Source: 58-81 sp012729145
GTDB lineage: Bacteria; Synergistota; Synergistia; Synergistales; Thermovirgaceae
Direction: 5' to 3'
Length of the DNA stretch: 64,000 nucleotides
NCBI GenBank assembly: GCA_040770625.1
Contig: JAXGIW010000008.1
Location: forward strand, 37,032-101,031
The notes beneath the pieces are model-generated. The model ran no database searches. It had not been told where the DNA came from and was given only the letters and a program-made list of their open reading frames with translations. The position numbers were made by a program, and so were the translations under genes. The first letter of the stretch is position 1, and each line of letters starts with the position of its first letter. Below are positions 40,433 to 49,633 of the stretch, one piece after another.

Positions 40433-41860
40433 ATGAAGCCCGGTAAGAACGAGCCTTCAGTCGGGAAAAAGAAGAAGAGTTGGGTTCCTCACACTTATGT
40501 TCTGATCTTCTGCATCATCCTGATAGCGGCTGTAGCTACCTATATCATTCCAGCCGGAGTTTACGACAGGGTGACAGATCCGAATACGGGCAGAACGGTA
40601 GTGGACGCTGCTTCGTTCAAGAATGTGCCGCAGAACCCCATCAAGCCCTTTGCCGTCATGCAGGCAATACCTAAGGGGATGAACGAGGCGGGGTGGATCA
40701 TATTCCTGATCTTCATTATCGGTGGTTCCTTCGGCATGATCAACGGGACGGGAGCTATCGAGACAGGGATAGCGGCTATGGTAAGGAAGCTCTCGGGTAA
40801 AGAGAAGATACTGATACCAGTTACGATGCTGATCTTCTCCCTTGGGGGGGCAACCTTCGGGATGGCGGAATCGACGTTGATATTCATTCCCATGGGGGTC
40901 GTTCTTGCAAGGGGGCTTGGTTTCGATGCGCTGGTAGGTATGTCAATGGTAACGATCGGTGCCCTGGCAGGATTTGCGGGTGGCGCCCTCAACCCGTTCA
41001 CTGTCGGGGTTGCACAAGGTATTGCGGGTTTGCCCCTTTTCTCCGGAATGGGATTAAGGTGGATCACGCAACTGTTGTTCTGGGCTGTAGGATCTTTTTA
41101 TATTTTGCGTTACGCCATGAAGATCAAGTCCGACCCTGCCCAGAGCATAGTCTATGAACTGGAGCAGACCGTTAAGGAGGAGGAGAGCGAGCAGCAGCAT
41201 TTCACTGAATTGACCACCAGGCAGAAACTGGTGCTGTTGATAGTTGTAGTGGGTTTCGGGTTCATAATCTACGGTGTTACCCATGGATGGAGCACCAGCT
41301 CTGATCTGACGGCCACATTCCTTACGATGGGCATTCTCTCCGGCCTGGTCGGCGGAAATTCCCCGGGGAGGGTTGCCACCGATTTTATCGAGGGTGCCAG
41401 GTCCCTGACTTTCGGTGCCCTTGTCGTTGGGCTTACGAGGGGTATTGTTGTGGTAATGGAGAGCGGCCAGATAATAGACACCATAATCCATGCGGGCGCA
41501 CAGATCGTTACCTTCCTGCCCCGGTCCATAGCGGCCGTAGCCATGCTTGCAGTTCAGTCCTGCATCAACTTTTTTATCAACTCCGGAAGCGGTCAGGCGG
41601 CTGCGACCATGCCAATAATGGCCCCGCTTGCAGATGTGGTTGGACTGACAAGGCAGACCGCCGTACTGGCTTTCCACATGGGTGACGGTCTCTCCAATTC
41701 TCTTTTCCCGACCTCGGGAGTCCTGATGGCGGGACTTAGTATCGCGAAGATACCTTACGAGAAATGGGTCAAGTACATCCTGCCCCTGATGGTGGCGCTT
41801 CACCTGGTGGCAGCGGCCATGATGGTCGTGGCTGCAGTGACTCATTACGGACCATTCTAG
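40433..41860 (+). CDS. YfcC/DcuC-superfamily amino-acid or dicarboxylate carrier
   Basis: A 475-residue membrane protein with about 12 helices. The start matches the YfcC family (VPHTYVLIFCIILIAAVATYIIPAG), later NSGSGQAAATMPIMAPLADVVG and GDGLSNSLFPTSGVLMAGL. Such carriers move basic or acidic amino acids, often as exchange. Start at ATG 40433, set by GGGAGG; a GTG at 40415 is rejected. A strong terminator follows at 41881, so this ends the first transcript of the island. Confidence 0.85.
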   Translation: MKPGKNEPSVGKKKKSWVPHTYVLIFCIILIAAVATYIIPAGVYDRVTDPNTGRTVVDAASFKNVPQNPIKPFAVMQAIPKGMNEAGWIIFLIFIIGGSFGMINGTGAIETGIAAMVRKLSGKEKILIPVTMLIFSLGGATFGMAESTLIFIPMGVVLARGLGFDALVGMSMVTIGALAGFAGGALNPFTVGVAQGIAGLPLFSGMGLRWITQLLFWAVGSFYILRYAMKIKSDPAQSIVYELEQTVKEEESEQQHFTELTTRQKLVLLIVVVGFGFIIYGVTHGWSTSSDLTATFLTMGILSGLVGGNSPGRVATDFIEGARSLTFGALVVGLTRGIVVVMESGQIIDTIIHAGAQIVTFLPRSIAAVAMLAVQSCINFFINSGSGQAAATMPIMAPLADVVGLTRQTAVLAFHMGDGLSNSLFPTSGVLMAGLSIAKIPYEKWVKYILPLMVALHLVAAAMMVVAAVTHYGPF

Positions 41861-41880
41861 TCATTTTCAAATTATGCTTT

Positions 41881-41930
41881 GGACAGGTGATCACGAAGAG
41901 TAACTTCTTCGTGGTTACCTGTCCCTTTTC
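41881..41930 (+). terminator. Long intrinsic terminator after the YfcC-like gene
   Basis: A nearly perfect stem of about 17 bp (5' arm GGACAGGT...CACGAAGA, 3' arm TCTTCGTG...ACCTGTCC) with a short loop and TTTT. It marks the end of the transcription unit from 32927. Confidence 0.85.
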
Positions 41931-42022
41931 CCAGAGGGACTGGTCAGGAAACTTTTTCAGTTTTTCACCTCAAGTTTTCACACCAAATTGCTGGTCCCAA
42001 TCGTGGAAGGAGGACCCTCGAA

Positions 42023-43114
42023 ATGAAAATTGCAGTGTTAGGTTCAGGCAACGGCGGAACAGCGGTCGCTTTTGATTTTGCTAGTAACGGACACGATGTT
42101 TACCTTTATGATCTCCCGCAATTCAATGAAAATATCTCTGCGATCAGAGAGGCCGGCGGAATATTATCCGAGGGCCGCATGCAGGGTTTTGCAAAAGTAC
42201 ATTATTCTGGTCATGATCTTGAAAAAGTTCTCACAGGTGCCGATATCACTTTTGTTGTAGGGCCATCCTACGCAATCGCACCCTTTGCGAGGGCCTGCGC
42301 ACCTTTTCTGAAAGAGGGACAGTCGGTGGTCATCTGCCCGGGGTCCTGCGGCGGATCTATAGTATTCCTGAGGAACCTTGGTGAGGACCTCAGCTCAGAA
42401 AAATTCAGGCTGGCAGAGACCCACACACTGCCTTATGCTGTACGGATCGTAGGGCCGGCCAGGATCCAGGTCTACAACAAGCTCCGTGGAGGTCTTTTTC
42501 TGGGGGGACTTCCCAGGTCAGTGGGGAGCGAGATACTTGAAAAGATCAATCCCGTCTACCCGGGAATGACCCTTGCCAGCAATATTTTTCAGACCTTCCT
42601 CCAGAACAGCAACCCCATCCTCCACCCACCGGTAGTGCTGATGAACGCAGCCCTTATCGAAAGGACCGGGGGGAATTTCATGTTCTACGAGGAGGGGGTC
42701 ACTCCTGCCGTTGGAAAGATCATTGAGGCTCTGGACCAGGAGCGTATCAGTATAGGAAAGGCCCTGGGAGTGGACATCATCCCCAACACCAGGATAGGCT
42801 TTCTGCAGGGATACCAGGAGGAACCGGACACCGATTATTTCACGCTGTACAGCAAGGGTAGCGGGTTCAGGGGTATCGGAGCACCGTCCAGCCTGGACCA
42901 CCGGTATCTGACGGAGGATGTGGCAAGGGGTCTTGTGCTGTTTCACGGTGTTGCCAGGAAAGCTGGAGTAGGAACGCCGGTTATGGACTCTGTTATCACC
43001 CTGGTCTCCAGGATCCTGCAGGAAAATCTGTTCGATCATGTTGACAGAAGGCTTGAGGAGATAGGCCTCTCGGAACGGAGCATCGAAGAATTCCTGAAAC
43101 TGATCAACCGGTAA
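42023..43114 (+). CDS. Octopine/nopaline dehydrogenase family protein
   Basis: A 363-residue NAD(P)-dependent opine dehydrogenase. The Rossmann motif is IAVLGSGNGGTAVAFDF, the interdomain region has VICPGSCGGSIVF, and the C-terminal helical Octopine_DH domain includes YHEP-like SSLDHRYLTEDVARGLVLFHGVA (His-Arg and Asp-His type active residues). The family condenses an amino acid with a keto acid or splits the opine. It has its own leader after the terminator at 41930. Together with two saccharopine-like dehydrogenases this is the third candidate for C-N-C bond chemistry in one island. Confidence 0.85.
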   Translation: MKIAVLGSGNGGTAVAFDFASNGHDVYLYDLPQFNENISAIREAGGILSEGRMQGFAKVHYSGHDLEKVLTGADITFVVGPSYAIAPFARACAPFLKEGQSVVICPGSCGGSIVFLRNLGEDLSSEKFRLAETHTLPYAVRIVGPARIQVYNKLRGGLFLGGLPRSVGSEILEKINPVYPGMTLASNIFQTFLQNSNPILHPPVVLMNAALIERTGGNFMFYEEGVTPAVGKIIEALDQERISIGKALGVDIIPNTRIGFLQGYQEEPDTDYFTLYSKGSGFRGIGAPSSLDHRYLTEDVARGLVLFHGVARKAGVGTPVMDSVITLVSRILQENLFDHVDRRLEEIGLSERSIEEFLKLINR

Positions 43115-43155
43115 AGAGATACTGGGTCAATTATGCATTTACAGGAGGCATTGAG

Positions 43156-44340
43156 ATGGATGCCATAGGTTCCGCCAAGGCGATCCACAAGAAAGTCGTC
43201 GAGTGGAGAAGGGAACTGCACAGAATACCAGAGACGGACTTCGACCTGGTAAAGACCTCACAGTTCGTCAAGGACAGGCTGGATGAGTTCGGGGTCGAAC
43301 ACAGGGTTATGGGGAGGACGGGAGTGGTCGGTCTTGTCAGGGGGATCAAGGACAGTCCCACAATAGCCCTGAGAGCAGATATGGATGCGTTGCCCATAAA
43401 TGAAGAGACGGGTCTTCCCTTCGCATCCAAGAACGGGAAGATGCATGCCTGCGGCCATGATGCACATACAGCCATGCTCCTAGGGGTAGCAAGGATCCTC
43501 TCAGAGAACAGGGAGAGCCTGAAGGGCAACGTCAAGCTTGTCTTTCAGCCCGCCGAAGAGACGACGGGCGGGGCAAAACCCATGATAGAAGAGGGGTGTC
43601 TTGAAAACCCGAAAGTTGACGCGATCTTCGGGCTGCATATCGGTCATCTCTTCAGGGAGGTCGGCAACGGACAGATCGGCGTCCGTTTCGGTGAGATGAT
43701 GGCTGCCGTCGACTCCTTCATCGTGAAGGTAAGGGGCCGCGGAGGCCATGGAGCAAGACCCCACCAGTGCGTCGACCCTGTTACGACCGCTGCGGAGATG
43801 ATAATGGGTCTTCAGAAGATAGTCAGCAGGGAGATCGATCCTACCCACGGCGCGGTGGTCACCGTAGGGATGATCAAGGGGGGGACAACGACCAACGTGA
43901 TCCCCGAAGAGGTGGAGTTCAGGGGAACAATACGTACCCTTAACCCCGATGACAGACAATTCATCGAGAAAAGATTCGCCGAGATGTGCAGCTCCATTGC
44001 GGAGGCCAACCGGGCGAAGGCAGAGATAAACTACGCGAATTACTACCCGGCGGTTATAAACGATGAAGAGATGACAAGGGTGCTGGCTGGCGCAGCGGCC
44101 AAGATAGTAGGAGAAGAGAACGTGGTGGAGATCAGGTCGCCGAGCATGGGGGCGGAGGACATGGCCTATTACCTGCAAAGAACAAGAGGATCCTTCTGCA
44201 GCCTGGGATCAGGGAAGAAGGACGGTAATAACGAGTATCCACATCACCACCCCAAGTTCGATATTGATGAGGATGTCCTTTGGATAGGCCCTGCCCTGTT
44301 CGTTCAAACGGTCCTTGATCTTTCCGATGGAATGATATAA
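43156..44340 (+). CDS. M20-family amidohydrolase (aminoacylase/carboxypeptidase)
   Basis: A 394-residue zinc hydrolase. ADMDALPINEETGLPF, MHACGHDAHTAMLLG and PAEETTGGAKPMIEEG are the M20D motifs (metal ligands His, His, Glu, with the catalytic Glu pair EE). Homologues release amino acids from N-acyl or indole-conjugated amino acids. It follows the opine dehydrogenase by 41 bp and likely shares its transcript. It would act on L-configured acyl amino acids, complementing the D-specific deacylase at 38938. Confidence 0.88.
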   Translation: MDAIGSAKAIHKKVVEWRRELHRIPETDFDLVKTSQFVKDRLDEFGVEHRVMGRTGVVGLVRGIKDSPTIALRADMDALPINEETGLPFASKNGKMHACGHDAHTAMLLGVARILSENRESLKGNVKLVFQPAEETTGGAKPMIEEGCLENPKVDAIFGLHIGHLFREVGNGQIGVRFGEMMAAVDSFIVKVRGRGGHGARPHQCVDPVTTAAEMIMGLQKIVSREIDPTHGAVVTVGMIKGGTTTNVIPEEVEFRGTIRTLNPDDRQFIEKRFAEMCSSIAEANRAKAEINYANYYPAVINDEEMTRVLAGAAAKIVGEENVVEIRSPSMGAEDMAYYLQRTRGSFCSLGSGKKDGNNEYPHHHPKFDIDEDVLWIGPALFVQTVLDLSDGMI

Positions 44341-44516
44341 CAAAAATTTGAATACTTGTCAGATTTTCCGAGAATATTTTCGGTTCCAGTTTGTATTTAT
44401 CTGGATCCTTGAAATTTTTTAGATCCGGGGAGGTACTCGCCGGGTTGAACGCAGGGGGAGGATATATCATAATGCCCTAAGTAGAAGCCTGCCTGAAGAT
44501 CTTTGATCTTACTGGT

Positions 44517-44531
44517 GGGACACGGTGTCCC
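44517..44531 (+). repeat. 7-1-7 inverted repeat before malic enzyme
   Basis: GGGACAC-G-GTGTCCC, a perfect inverted repeat 30 bp ahead of the malic enzyme start and close to its leader. Operator or short hairpin; no other copy was seen. The remaining 44341-44561 stretch contains no gene. Confidence 0.4.
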
Positions 44532-44561
44532 AAACTGACTCCTTAGGGGGAACTGAAGATA

Positions 44562-45896
44562 ATGGCAATAACGAAAGAAGACCTGATCAAGAAGGCCCGG
44601 AAACCGGCGGAGGACGCCATGAAGTTACACCCCTTCTACAGGGGAAAGATGCAGACGGCGCCGAAGTGCTGCATAAGGGACATCAATGATTTTGCGATAT
44701 GGTACACGCCCGGTGTAGCGGCACCCTGCAAGGCCATAAAGGAGGACATCGATCTCTCCTATGAGTACACCAACCGCGGCAACCTTGTAGCCGTGGTGAG
44801 CGATGGCACCAGGGTCCTGGGTCTGGGTGATATAGGTCCCGAGGCGGGAATGCCTGTCATGGAGGGGAAGGCCCTGCTGTTCAAGTACCTCGGCGGCGTT
44901 GACGCCGTGGCGATATGTCTGGATACCAAGGACCCTGACAAGCTCATCGAGACGGTGAGGCTCATCGCGCCATCTTTCGGCGGGATCAACCTCGAGGACA
45001 TCGCACAGCCTAAGTGCTTCCACGTACTTGACGAACTGAGGAAGGACTGCAAGATCCCCGTGTGGCACGACGACCAGCAGGGAACTGCGGCAGTTAACCT
45101 GGCAGGACTCTACAGCGGACTCAAGATCACGGGGAAGAAGATAGACGAAGCGAAGGTACGTTTCTTCGGGGCCGGTGCTGCCAGCATAGCCACGGCCAGG
45201 ATCCTCATAAGCGCCGGGGTCAGGCCGGAGAACGTTATCATGGCCGACAGCAAGGGGACGCTCCACAAGGGCCGGACCGAGCTGAAGGACGTCCCCTACG
45301 ACGTGAAGTGGCACTTTGCCCAGACCACCAACCCCGAGGGTATCGAAGGCGGCCCGGAGGTCCTCTTCAGGGATGCTGATGTGGTCTACTGCTACACCAA
45401 ACCGGGTCCCGACGTGGTCAAGAAGGAGTGGGTCGCGACCATGGCAAAGGATGCCATGCTCTTTGCCTGCGCCAACCCCATCCCGGAGATATGGCCCTGG
45501 GATGCGAAAGAAGCGGGAGCGAGGATAGTTGCCACGGGAAGGTCTGACTTCCCGAACCAGATAAACAATTCCCTCGGCTTCCCGGGGATCTTCCGGGGCA
45601 CCCTCGACGTGCAGGCCTCGACCATTACGGACGAGATGTGCATAGCCGCAGCGAAGACCCTTTCAAAGTGTGCGGAGAAGAATGGCCTCTCCGAAGACTA
45701 CCTTATCCCGACCATGGATCAGGCCTGGGTCTACCCCGAGGTGGCGACCGCCGTCGGCATGAAGGCCATCGAGCAGGGGATCGCCAGAAAGGTCCTCTCC
45801 GGAGAGGAACTCCTCAAGACAGCCACCGAAAAGATCCAGTACGCCCAGAAAATGACCGCATGCCTCACCGAGAAAAAGTTCATAGAACTCCCGTAG
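44562..45896 (+). CDS. NAD(P)-dependent malic enzyme
   Basis: A 444-residue oxaloacetate-decarboxylating malate dehydrogenase of the short bacterial type. Motifs: FAIWYTPGVAAPCKAI at the N terminus, GDIGPEAGMPVMEGKALLFK, the metal region IPVWHDDQQGTA and the nucleotide fold VRFFGAGAASIATARIL. It converts malate to pyruvate and CO2 in the cytoplasm and feeds the pyruvate pool used downstream by the 2-oxoacid dehydrogenase. NAD versus NADP use cannot be fixed. Stands after the amino-acid island, possibly as the sink for its C4 products. Confidence 0.92.
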   Translation: MAITKEDLIKKARKPAEDAMKLHPFYRGKMQTAPKCCIRDINDFAIWYTPGVAAPCKAIKEDIDLSYEYTNRGNLVAVVSDGTRVLGLGDIGPEAGMPVMEGKALLFKYLGGVDAVAICLDTKDPDKLIETVRLIAPSFGGINLEDIAQPKCFHVLDELRKDCKIPVWHDDQQGTAAVNLAGLYSGLKITGKKIDEAKVRFFGAGAASIATARILISAGVRPENVIMADSKGTLHKGRTELKDVPYDVKWHFAQTTNPEGIEGGPEVLFRDADVVYCYTKPGPDVVKKEWVATMAKDAMLFACANPIPEIWPWDAKEAGARIVATGRSDFPNQINNSLGFPGIFRGTLDVQASTITDEMCIAAAKTLSKCAEKNGLSEDYLIPTMDQAWVYPEVATAVGMKAIEQGIARKVLSGEELLKTATEKIQYAQKMTACLTEKKFIELP

Positions 45897-45903
45897 GACC
45901 TGT

Positions 45904-45968
45904 CCCTGGTCTTACCAGGTCCAAAATCTTCCTGAAGGGGGGCTTCCGGCAAAGGGGGGCCCCCCTTT
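45904..45968 (+). terminator. GC hairpins after malic enzyme
   Basis: A small stem CCTGG-tctta-CCAGG (45905-45919) and an 18-bp perfect palindrome AAAGGGGGGCCCCCCTTT (45951-45968). The latter lacks a loop, but with its T-rich 3' end it probably stops transcription. Confidence 0.5.
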
Positions 45969-46185
45969 CACGTGATACCTTCCAAGAGTTATAGTGTACA
46001 GGAGAACCGGGGATCCAGGCGCTCTGTTCGGAGGGCTACAAACAGGAGAGGAGAGATCGGGCTGCTGCCTTTATCCTGTGTACTCGACAAACCTTACGAG
46101 TTCAATGGCACCTTGGGAAAGTCTTTCAAAATGGTACTGTGAGAAGCAGGAATACAACCGAAGAATTTCTTCATAAAAAAGACCT

Positions 46186-46653
46186 GTGTTAAGGGGAGTG
46201 AGATCCATCAGAAGGAGATCTCTGGTTATTCTTGCCGTTCTGGCGGCGCTGGTCCTTGTCTTTGCCGAAAGAGGGTTTTGGGGACCATCAGCGATCAGGG
46301 TTCCGGAACAGGTCTCTGCAGGTGCAGAGCTATTGGAGAGCCTTTATCGGGAAAGGAAGGGTGGAGTCCAGGCAGAGGCTGGAGGGATCGTTACGAGGCT
46401 GCTTCCTGACGACGACAGGGGGAGCAGGCACCAGCGCTTCGTGGTGGAACTCCCGACCGGGCAGACCCTGCTGATAGCCCACAACATAGACCTGGCTCCC
46501 CGGATCGACGGCCTCAGGACCGGTGACCGGATAGAGTTCAGTGGCGAATACGAGTGGAATCCCGAAGGAGGGGTTATCCACTGGACCCATCGAGACCCCT
46601 CGGGAAAGCACAGGCCGGGGTGGCTCGTCCACGAAGGGCAGAAATACTGGTGA
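46186..46653 (+). CDS. DUF3465 family protein
   Basis: A 155-residue protein with one N-terminal signal/anchor segment (residues about 12-27) and a small beta-rich domain. RHQRFVVELP, LLIAHNIDLAPRIDGLRTGD, FSGEYEWNPEGGVIHWTHRDPSG and GWLVHEGQKYW are conserved in DUF3465. Function is unknown; an OB-like fold outside the cytoplasm is likely. Start is GTG at 46186, or GTG at 46198. It is convergent with the MBL-fold gene (6-bp gap). Confidence 0.75.
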   Translation: MLRGVRSIRRRSLVILAVLAALVLVFAERGFWGPSAIRVPEQVSAGAELLESLYRERKGGVQAEAGGIVTRLLPDDDRGSRHQRFVVELPTGQTLLIAHNIDLAPRIDGLRTGDRIEFSGEYEWNPEGGVIHWTHRDPSGKHRPGWLVHEGQKYW

Positions 46654-46659
46654 TCCTTT

Positions 46660-47637
46660 CTATACTTTTCTCTCTTCCAGGACGGCCCCCAGAAAACCGG
46701 CGGCGCTTGAAAGCATGAACCGCATCTCGCGAGACCTTACATCCGCCGGAAGAAGCGAAAAGTCGGCAAGCCATGGATCCCTTTCTACAACGAAGCCGAG
46801 CAGTTCCCCCATTTCCACCTGGTTCTCAAATTTATATCCCTTCATGTTGAGGAACTCACTGAAAAGCTTTCTCCATAGACGGATCTGCTCTCCCGCATGG
46901 TCCAGCATTTCCCTGACCTGCTCCGTGCAACCGAAGTGAGCGTAGCATAGCAAGGACGCATCAATGCCTTTCAGTTCCTCGATCGATCGCAGCGCAGTTT
47001 CGATGTAAAAACGGGGCGGGGATGCCGGCCTGAGCATGTACCTTCTTTCGCCCGCTCCTGGGACCAGGTGGTCAAGGCGTGTAAAGGTGCTCGCCGCTTC
47101 ACCGGCAAAGAGAACCTGACCTTCCGGGGTCCAGTAGAAAAAGGAGCGGTGGTGAGGAGCGTGACCAGGAGTGTCCACGGCGGTTATGCCAGGGACAGGG
47201 ACCTCTTCGGGGATAAAGCAGCTCTCGTCTACGGGAGAGGGTTCACCGTAGGCCAGGGCCATCTCCGGTATGACCTGCAGGCTGCTCTCCCAGAGCCTTT
47301 CGGGGTTTACCAGGTGACGCTTTCCCTTCGGGTGGACGGCCACCCTCGCCGAAGGGAAGGCCCGGAGCAGTTCGGCAAGCCCTCCGGAGTGGTCCAGGTG
47401 GATATGGGTAAGGAGGATATAGTCCAGTTTTTTAACATCAAGTGTGTGGAGCTCTTCGATAAGGATCGAAGCCGTTGATGTGGGGCCCACATCAACAAGG
47501 GTATTCCGTTCTCTTCCTTCGTCCCGGACAAGCCAGATCCCGAAGAAGTCGTGGTAGCCATCCAAATCCAGGGGGAGGTCGATAAGGCTCACAGAAACAC
47601 CCGGTGTTATCTTCAGGTCAAGGATCTTCACTGTCAT
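46660..47637 (-). CDS. MBL-fold metallo-hydrolase
   Basis: A 325-residue metallo-beta-lactamase-fold hydrolase. The zinc motif is LLTHIHLDHSGG (HxHxDH); further ligands are DTPGHAPHH and the Asp-type AGEAAST. About 60 extra residues at the C terminus form a helical cap. Lactonase, thioesterase or glyoxalase-like activities are possible. Single gene, divergent from the GntR regulator at 47828; the region between carries the regulator promoter. Confidence 0.85.
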   Translation of the reverse strand: MTVKILDLKITPGVSVSLIDLPLDLDGYHDFFGIWLVRDEGRERNTLVDVGPTSTASILIEELHTLDVKKLDYILLTHIHLDHSGGLAELLRAFPSARVAVHPKGKRHLVNPERLWESSLQVIPEMALAYGEPSPVDESCFIPEEVPVPGITAVDTPGHAPHHRSFFYWTPEGQVLFAGEAASTFTRLDHLVPGAGERRYMLRPASPPRFYIETALRSIEELKGIDASLLCYAHFGCTEQVREMLDHAGEQIRLWRKLFSEFLNMKGYKFENQVEMGELLGFVVERDPWLADFSLLPADVRSREMRFMLSSAAGFLGAVLEERKV

Positions 47638-47737
47638 TCACCTCAATAGTTGATAGCAGTTTCAGGTTCCGACCCAGAGCATGGAACATTATCCCGGAGT
47701 GGCGCCAATCTAACAACAGCTCCTGTTCACCGAAGGC

Positions 47738-47810
47738 TTGACAATCGATGTTAAGTGGGCTACGTTTTGGTATATCGGTTACATTTCAGTTGAATAATGG
47801 TTGTATACCA
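47738..47810 (+). promoter_or_regulatory. Promoter and operator region of the second GntR gene
   Basis: TTGACA (47738-47743), 17-bp spacer, TACGTT (47761-47766). Just below lie TGGTATA (47768-47774) and the partly palindromic TGGTTGTATACCA (47798-47810), good candidates for GntR/FadR-type binding sites. Confidence 0.5.
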
Positions 47811-47827
47811 GTAAGGGGATGCGATCC

Positions 47828-48460
47828 TTGAGAGAGAGAACGAAGACCGATTCGGTTTACGAGGAGATAAAGAAGTTGATCCTCAGGGGGGAGCTATCCA
47901 GTGACACACCGATTTCGGAGAACTACCTCGCCCAGAGGTTCGGAATAAGCCGGACGCCTATCCGTGAGGCTCTGAAGCGTCTTGATATGGAGGGTTTCGT
48001 CAGGATCATACCCAACCAGGGTGTCTTTGTCCGCGACGTTTCGATCAGCGAGGTCAAGGAAATATATGACCTGCGGATAGCCCTGGAAGAGTTTGTTGTA
48101 AAGGAACTTACCCACACCCTGTCTGAAGATGATCTCTTTGTGCTCGAGGGGAACCTTGCCCGGCAGGAAGAAGCCCTCCGTAGACACGATGCCTTTGCTT
48201 TCCATGAAGAGGACCGTAAGTTCCACGACTACTTCATGAAGGCCTACGGTAATGACATGATCACTGACTTCATAACGAACCTGCGTGACCGTATCGAGGG
48301 GATCAACGTGAACATGCTGAAACAGCCAGGGAACATGGAACTTTTTTGGGGTGAGCACAGAAGGATACTGGAAGCCCTCCGCAGAAGGGACGGAGAGGGG
48401 GCAACCAGAGAGATGGATGAGCACCTGAAGGGCGGCAAGGAGAGACTTCTCAGGGGCTGA
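47828..48460 (+). CDS. GntR-family regulator with FCD domain (second)
   Basis: A protein of about 210 residues. Winged helix RGELSSDTPISENYLAQRFGISRTPIREALKRL and C-terminal FCD domain with metal-binding-like residues in EEDRKFHDYFMKAYGN and GEHRRILEALRRRDG. The TTG at 47828 has AAGGGG at a fitting distance; an ATG at 47819 touches that site and is less likely. It precedes a TRAP transporter and a 2-oxoacid dehydrogenase operon and most likely represses them until an organic acid binds. Confidence 0.87.
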   Translation: MRERTKTDSVYEEIKKLILRGELSSDTPISENYLAQRFGISRTPIREALKRLDMEGFVRIIPNQGVFVRDVSISEVKEIYDLRIALEEFVVKELTHTLSEDDLFVLEGNLARQEEALRRHDAFAFHEEDRKFHDYFMKAYGNDMITDFITNLRDRIEGINVNMLKQPGNMELFWGEHRRILEALRRRDGEGATREMDEHLKGGKERLLRG

Positions 48461-48573
48461 TCCGTAGAGAGGTACGGCAGTGACCGTTTATTATCCTGAG
48501 AGGAGGGATAACGACAGGGGCAGAGGAGAGGTTTCCCCAACTGGGAGGTAAAAAAACCTGTGAGGGAGGTGAA

Positions 48574-48595
48574 CTGTCCGGATTTCGCCGGACAG
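48574..48595 (+). promoter_or_regulatory. Hairpin over the ribosome site of the TRAP binding-protein gene
   Basis: Eight-base perfect arms CTGTCCGG (48574-48581) and CCGGACAG (48588-48595) with loop ATTTCG end 9 bp before the ATG at 48605. The 3' arm overlaps the weak AGGA ribosome site; a stronger GGGAGGTG lies before the hairpin. Confidence 0.45.
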
Positions 48596-48604
48596 GACAT
48601 TAAG

Positions 48605-49618
48605 ATGAGGAAATTGCTGACAGGAATACTGGTATTGGCTTTGCTCTTCGGTTTGGCAAGCGTTGATGCAGCTTCAGCCGCACTCAAGGGTGAGTACAAG
48701 CTCACTATGAACGTAACCACCGATACTGCCTGGGGCCAGGGCGGGGTCAAGTTCGCCGAACTGGTCAAGGAGTACACCGGAGGCAAGGTGAACGTAAAGG
48801 TCTACCCCAGCGCCCAGCTTGTCGGCGGCGACCAGATGCGCCAGGCTGAAATGGTCTCCAGTGGTGCTATAGACTTCATGCTCAACTCCACGATCAACAT
48901 CGCCCCGATCATCCCGGAATGCAACGCCTTTTCGCTCCCCTTCATGTTCCCCAGTTACGAGTCCGTTGATGCTGTGACCGGCTCGGCAGCGGGCCAGATG
49001 GTCTTCGACGCCCTTGAGAAGCACAACATGGTCGGACTGGCATGGGGCGAGAACGGTTTCCGTGAGCTCACCAACAATGTCAAGCCCATAGCTCACCCCG
49101 ATGACATGAAGGGTCTCAAGATCAGGGTCGTAACACCTATATACATCGATATCATGAGAGCCCTCGGCGCGAACGCCATCGCCATGAACTGGGGCGAGGT
49201 ATTTACCTCGCTGCAGCAGGGCGTTATCGACGGGCAGGAGAACCCCATTGTCGGGATCATAATCCCGAACAAGATATACGAAGTCCAGAAGCACCTCACC
49301 AACTGGCACTATTCCTACGACGCCCTTATCCTGGCCGTTAACAAGAACGTTTGGGAGAGCTTCGATCCAGATATCAAGGAGCAGATCAAGAAGGCCGCCG
49401 TCGATGCCATGCACTGGCAGGTGCACGACGTGAGCCGTGTAGGCCTGGGAGATGGCATCGAGTTCCTCAAATCCCAGGGGATGACAGTGACCGATCCTAC
49501 TCCGGAGCAGCTTGCCGCGTTCCGCGAAATGACCAAGGCGGTCTATGAGAAGTGGTCCGGAAATGTCGGTGCCGATATCGTAAAAGCCTTCGAGGAGGCT
49601 GTCTCCAGCTTTAAATAA
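48605..49618 (+). CDS. dctP: TRAP transporter solute-binding protein (DctP family)
   Basis: A 337-residue periplasmic binding protein. The signal peptide spans about residues 1-23. Mature features are KFAELVKEYTGGKVNVKVYPSAQLVGGDQM and GLKIRVVTPIYIDIMRALGANA; the conserved arginine of LKIRVV usually grips the substrate carboxylate. The ATG at 48605 starts a good signal sequence; a GTG at 48560 would add 15 non-signal residues. The substrate is likely an organic acid, given the neighbouring dehydrogenase complex. Confidence 0.9.
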   Translation: MRKLLTGILVLALLFGLASVDAASAALKGEYKLTMNVTTDTAWGQGGVKFAELVKEYTGGKVNVKVYPSAQLVGGDQMRQAEMVSSGAIDFMLNSTINIAPIIPECNAFSLPFMFPSYESVDAVTGSAAGQMVFDALEKHNMVGLAWGENGFRELTNNVKPIAHPDDMKGLKIRVVTPIYIDIMRALGANAIAMNWGEVFTSLQQGVIDGQENPIVGIIIPNKIYEVQKHLTNWHYSYDALILAVNKNVWESFDPDIKEQIKKAAVDAMHWQVHDVSRVGLGDGIEFLKSQGMTVTDPTPEQLAAFREMTKAVYEKWSGNVGADIVKAFEEAVSSFK

Positions 49619-49633
49619 CATACCATGCTCTAG

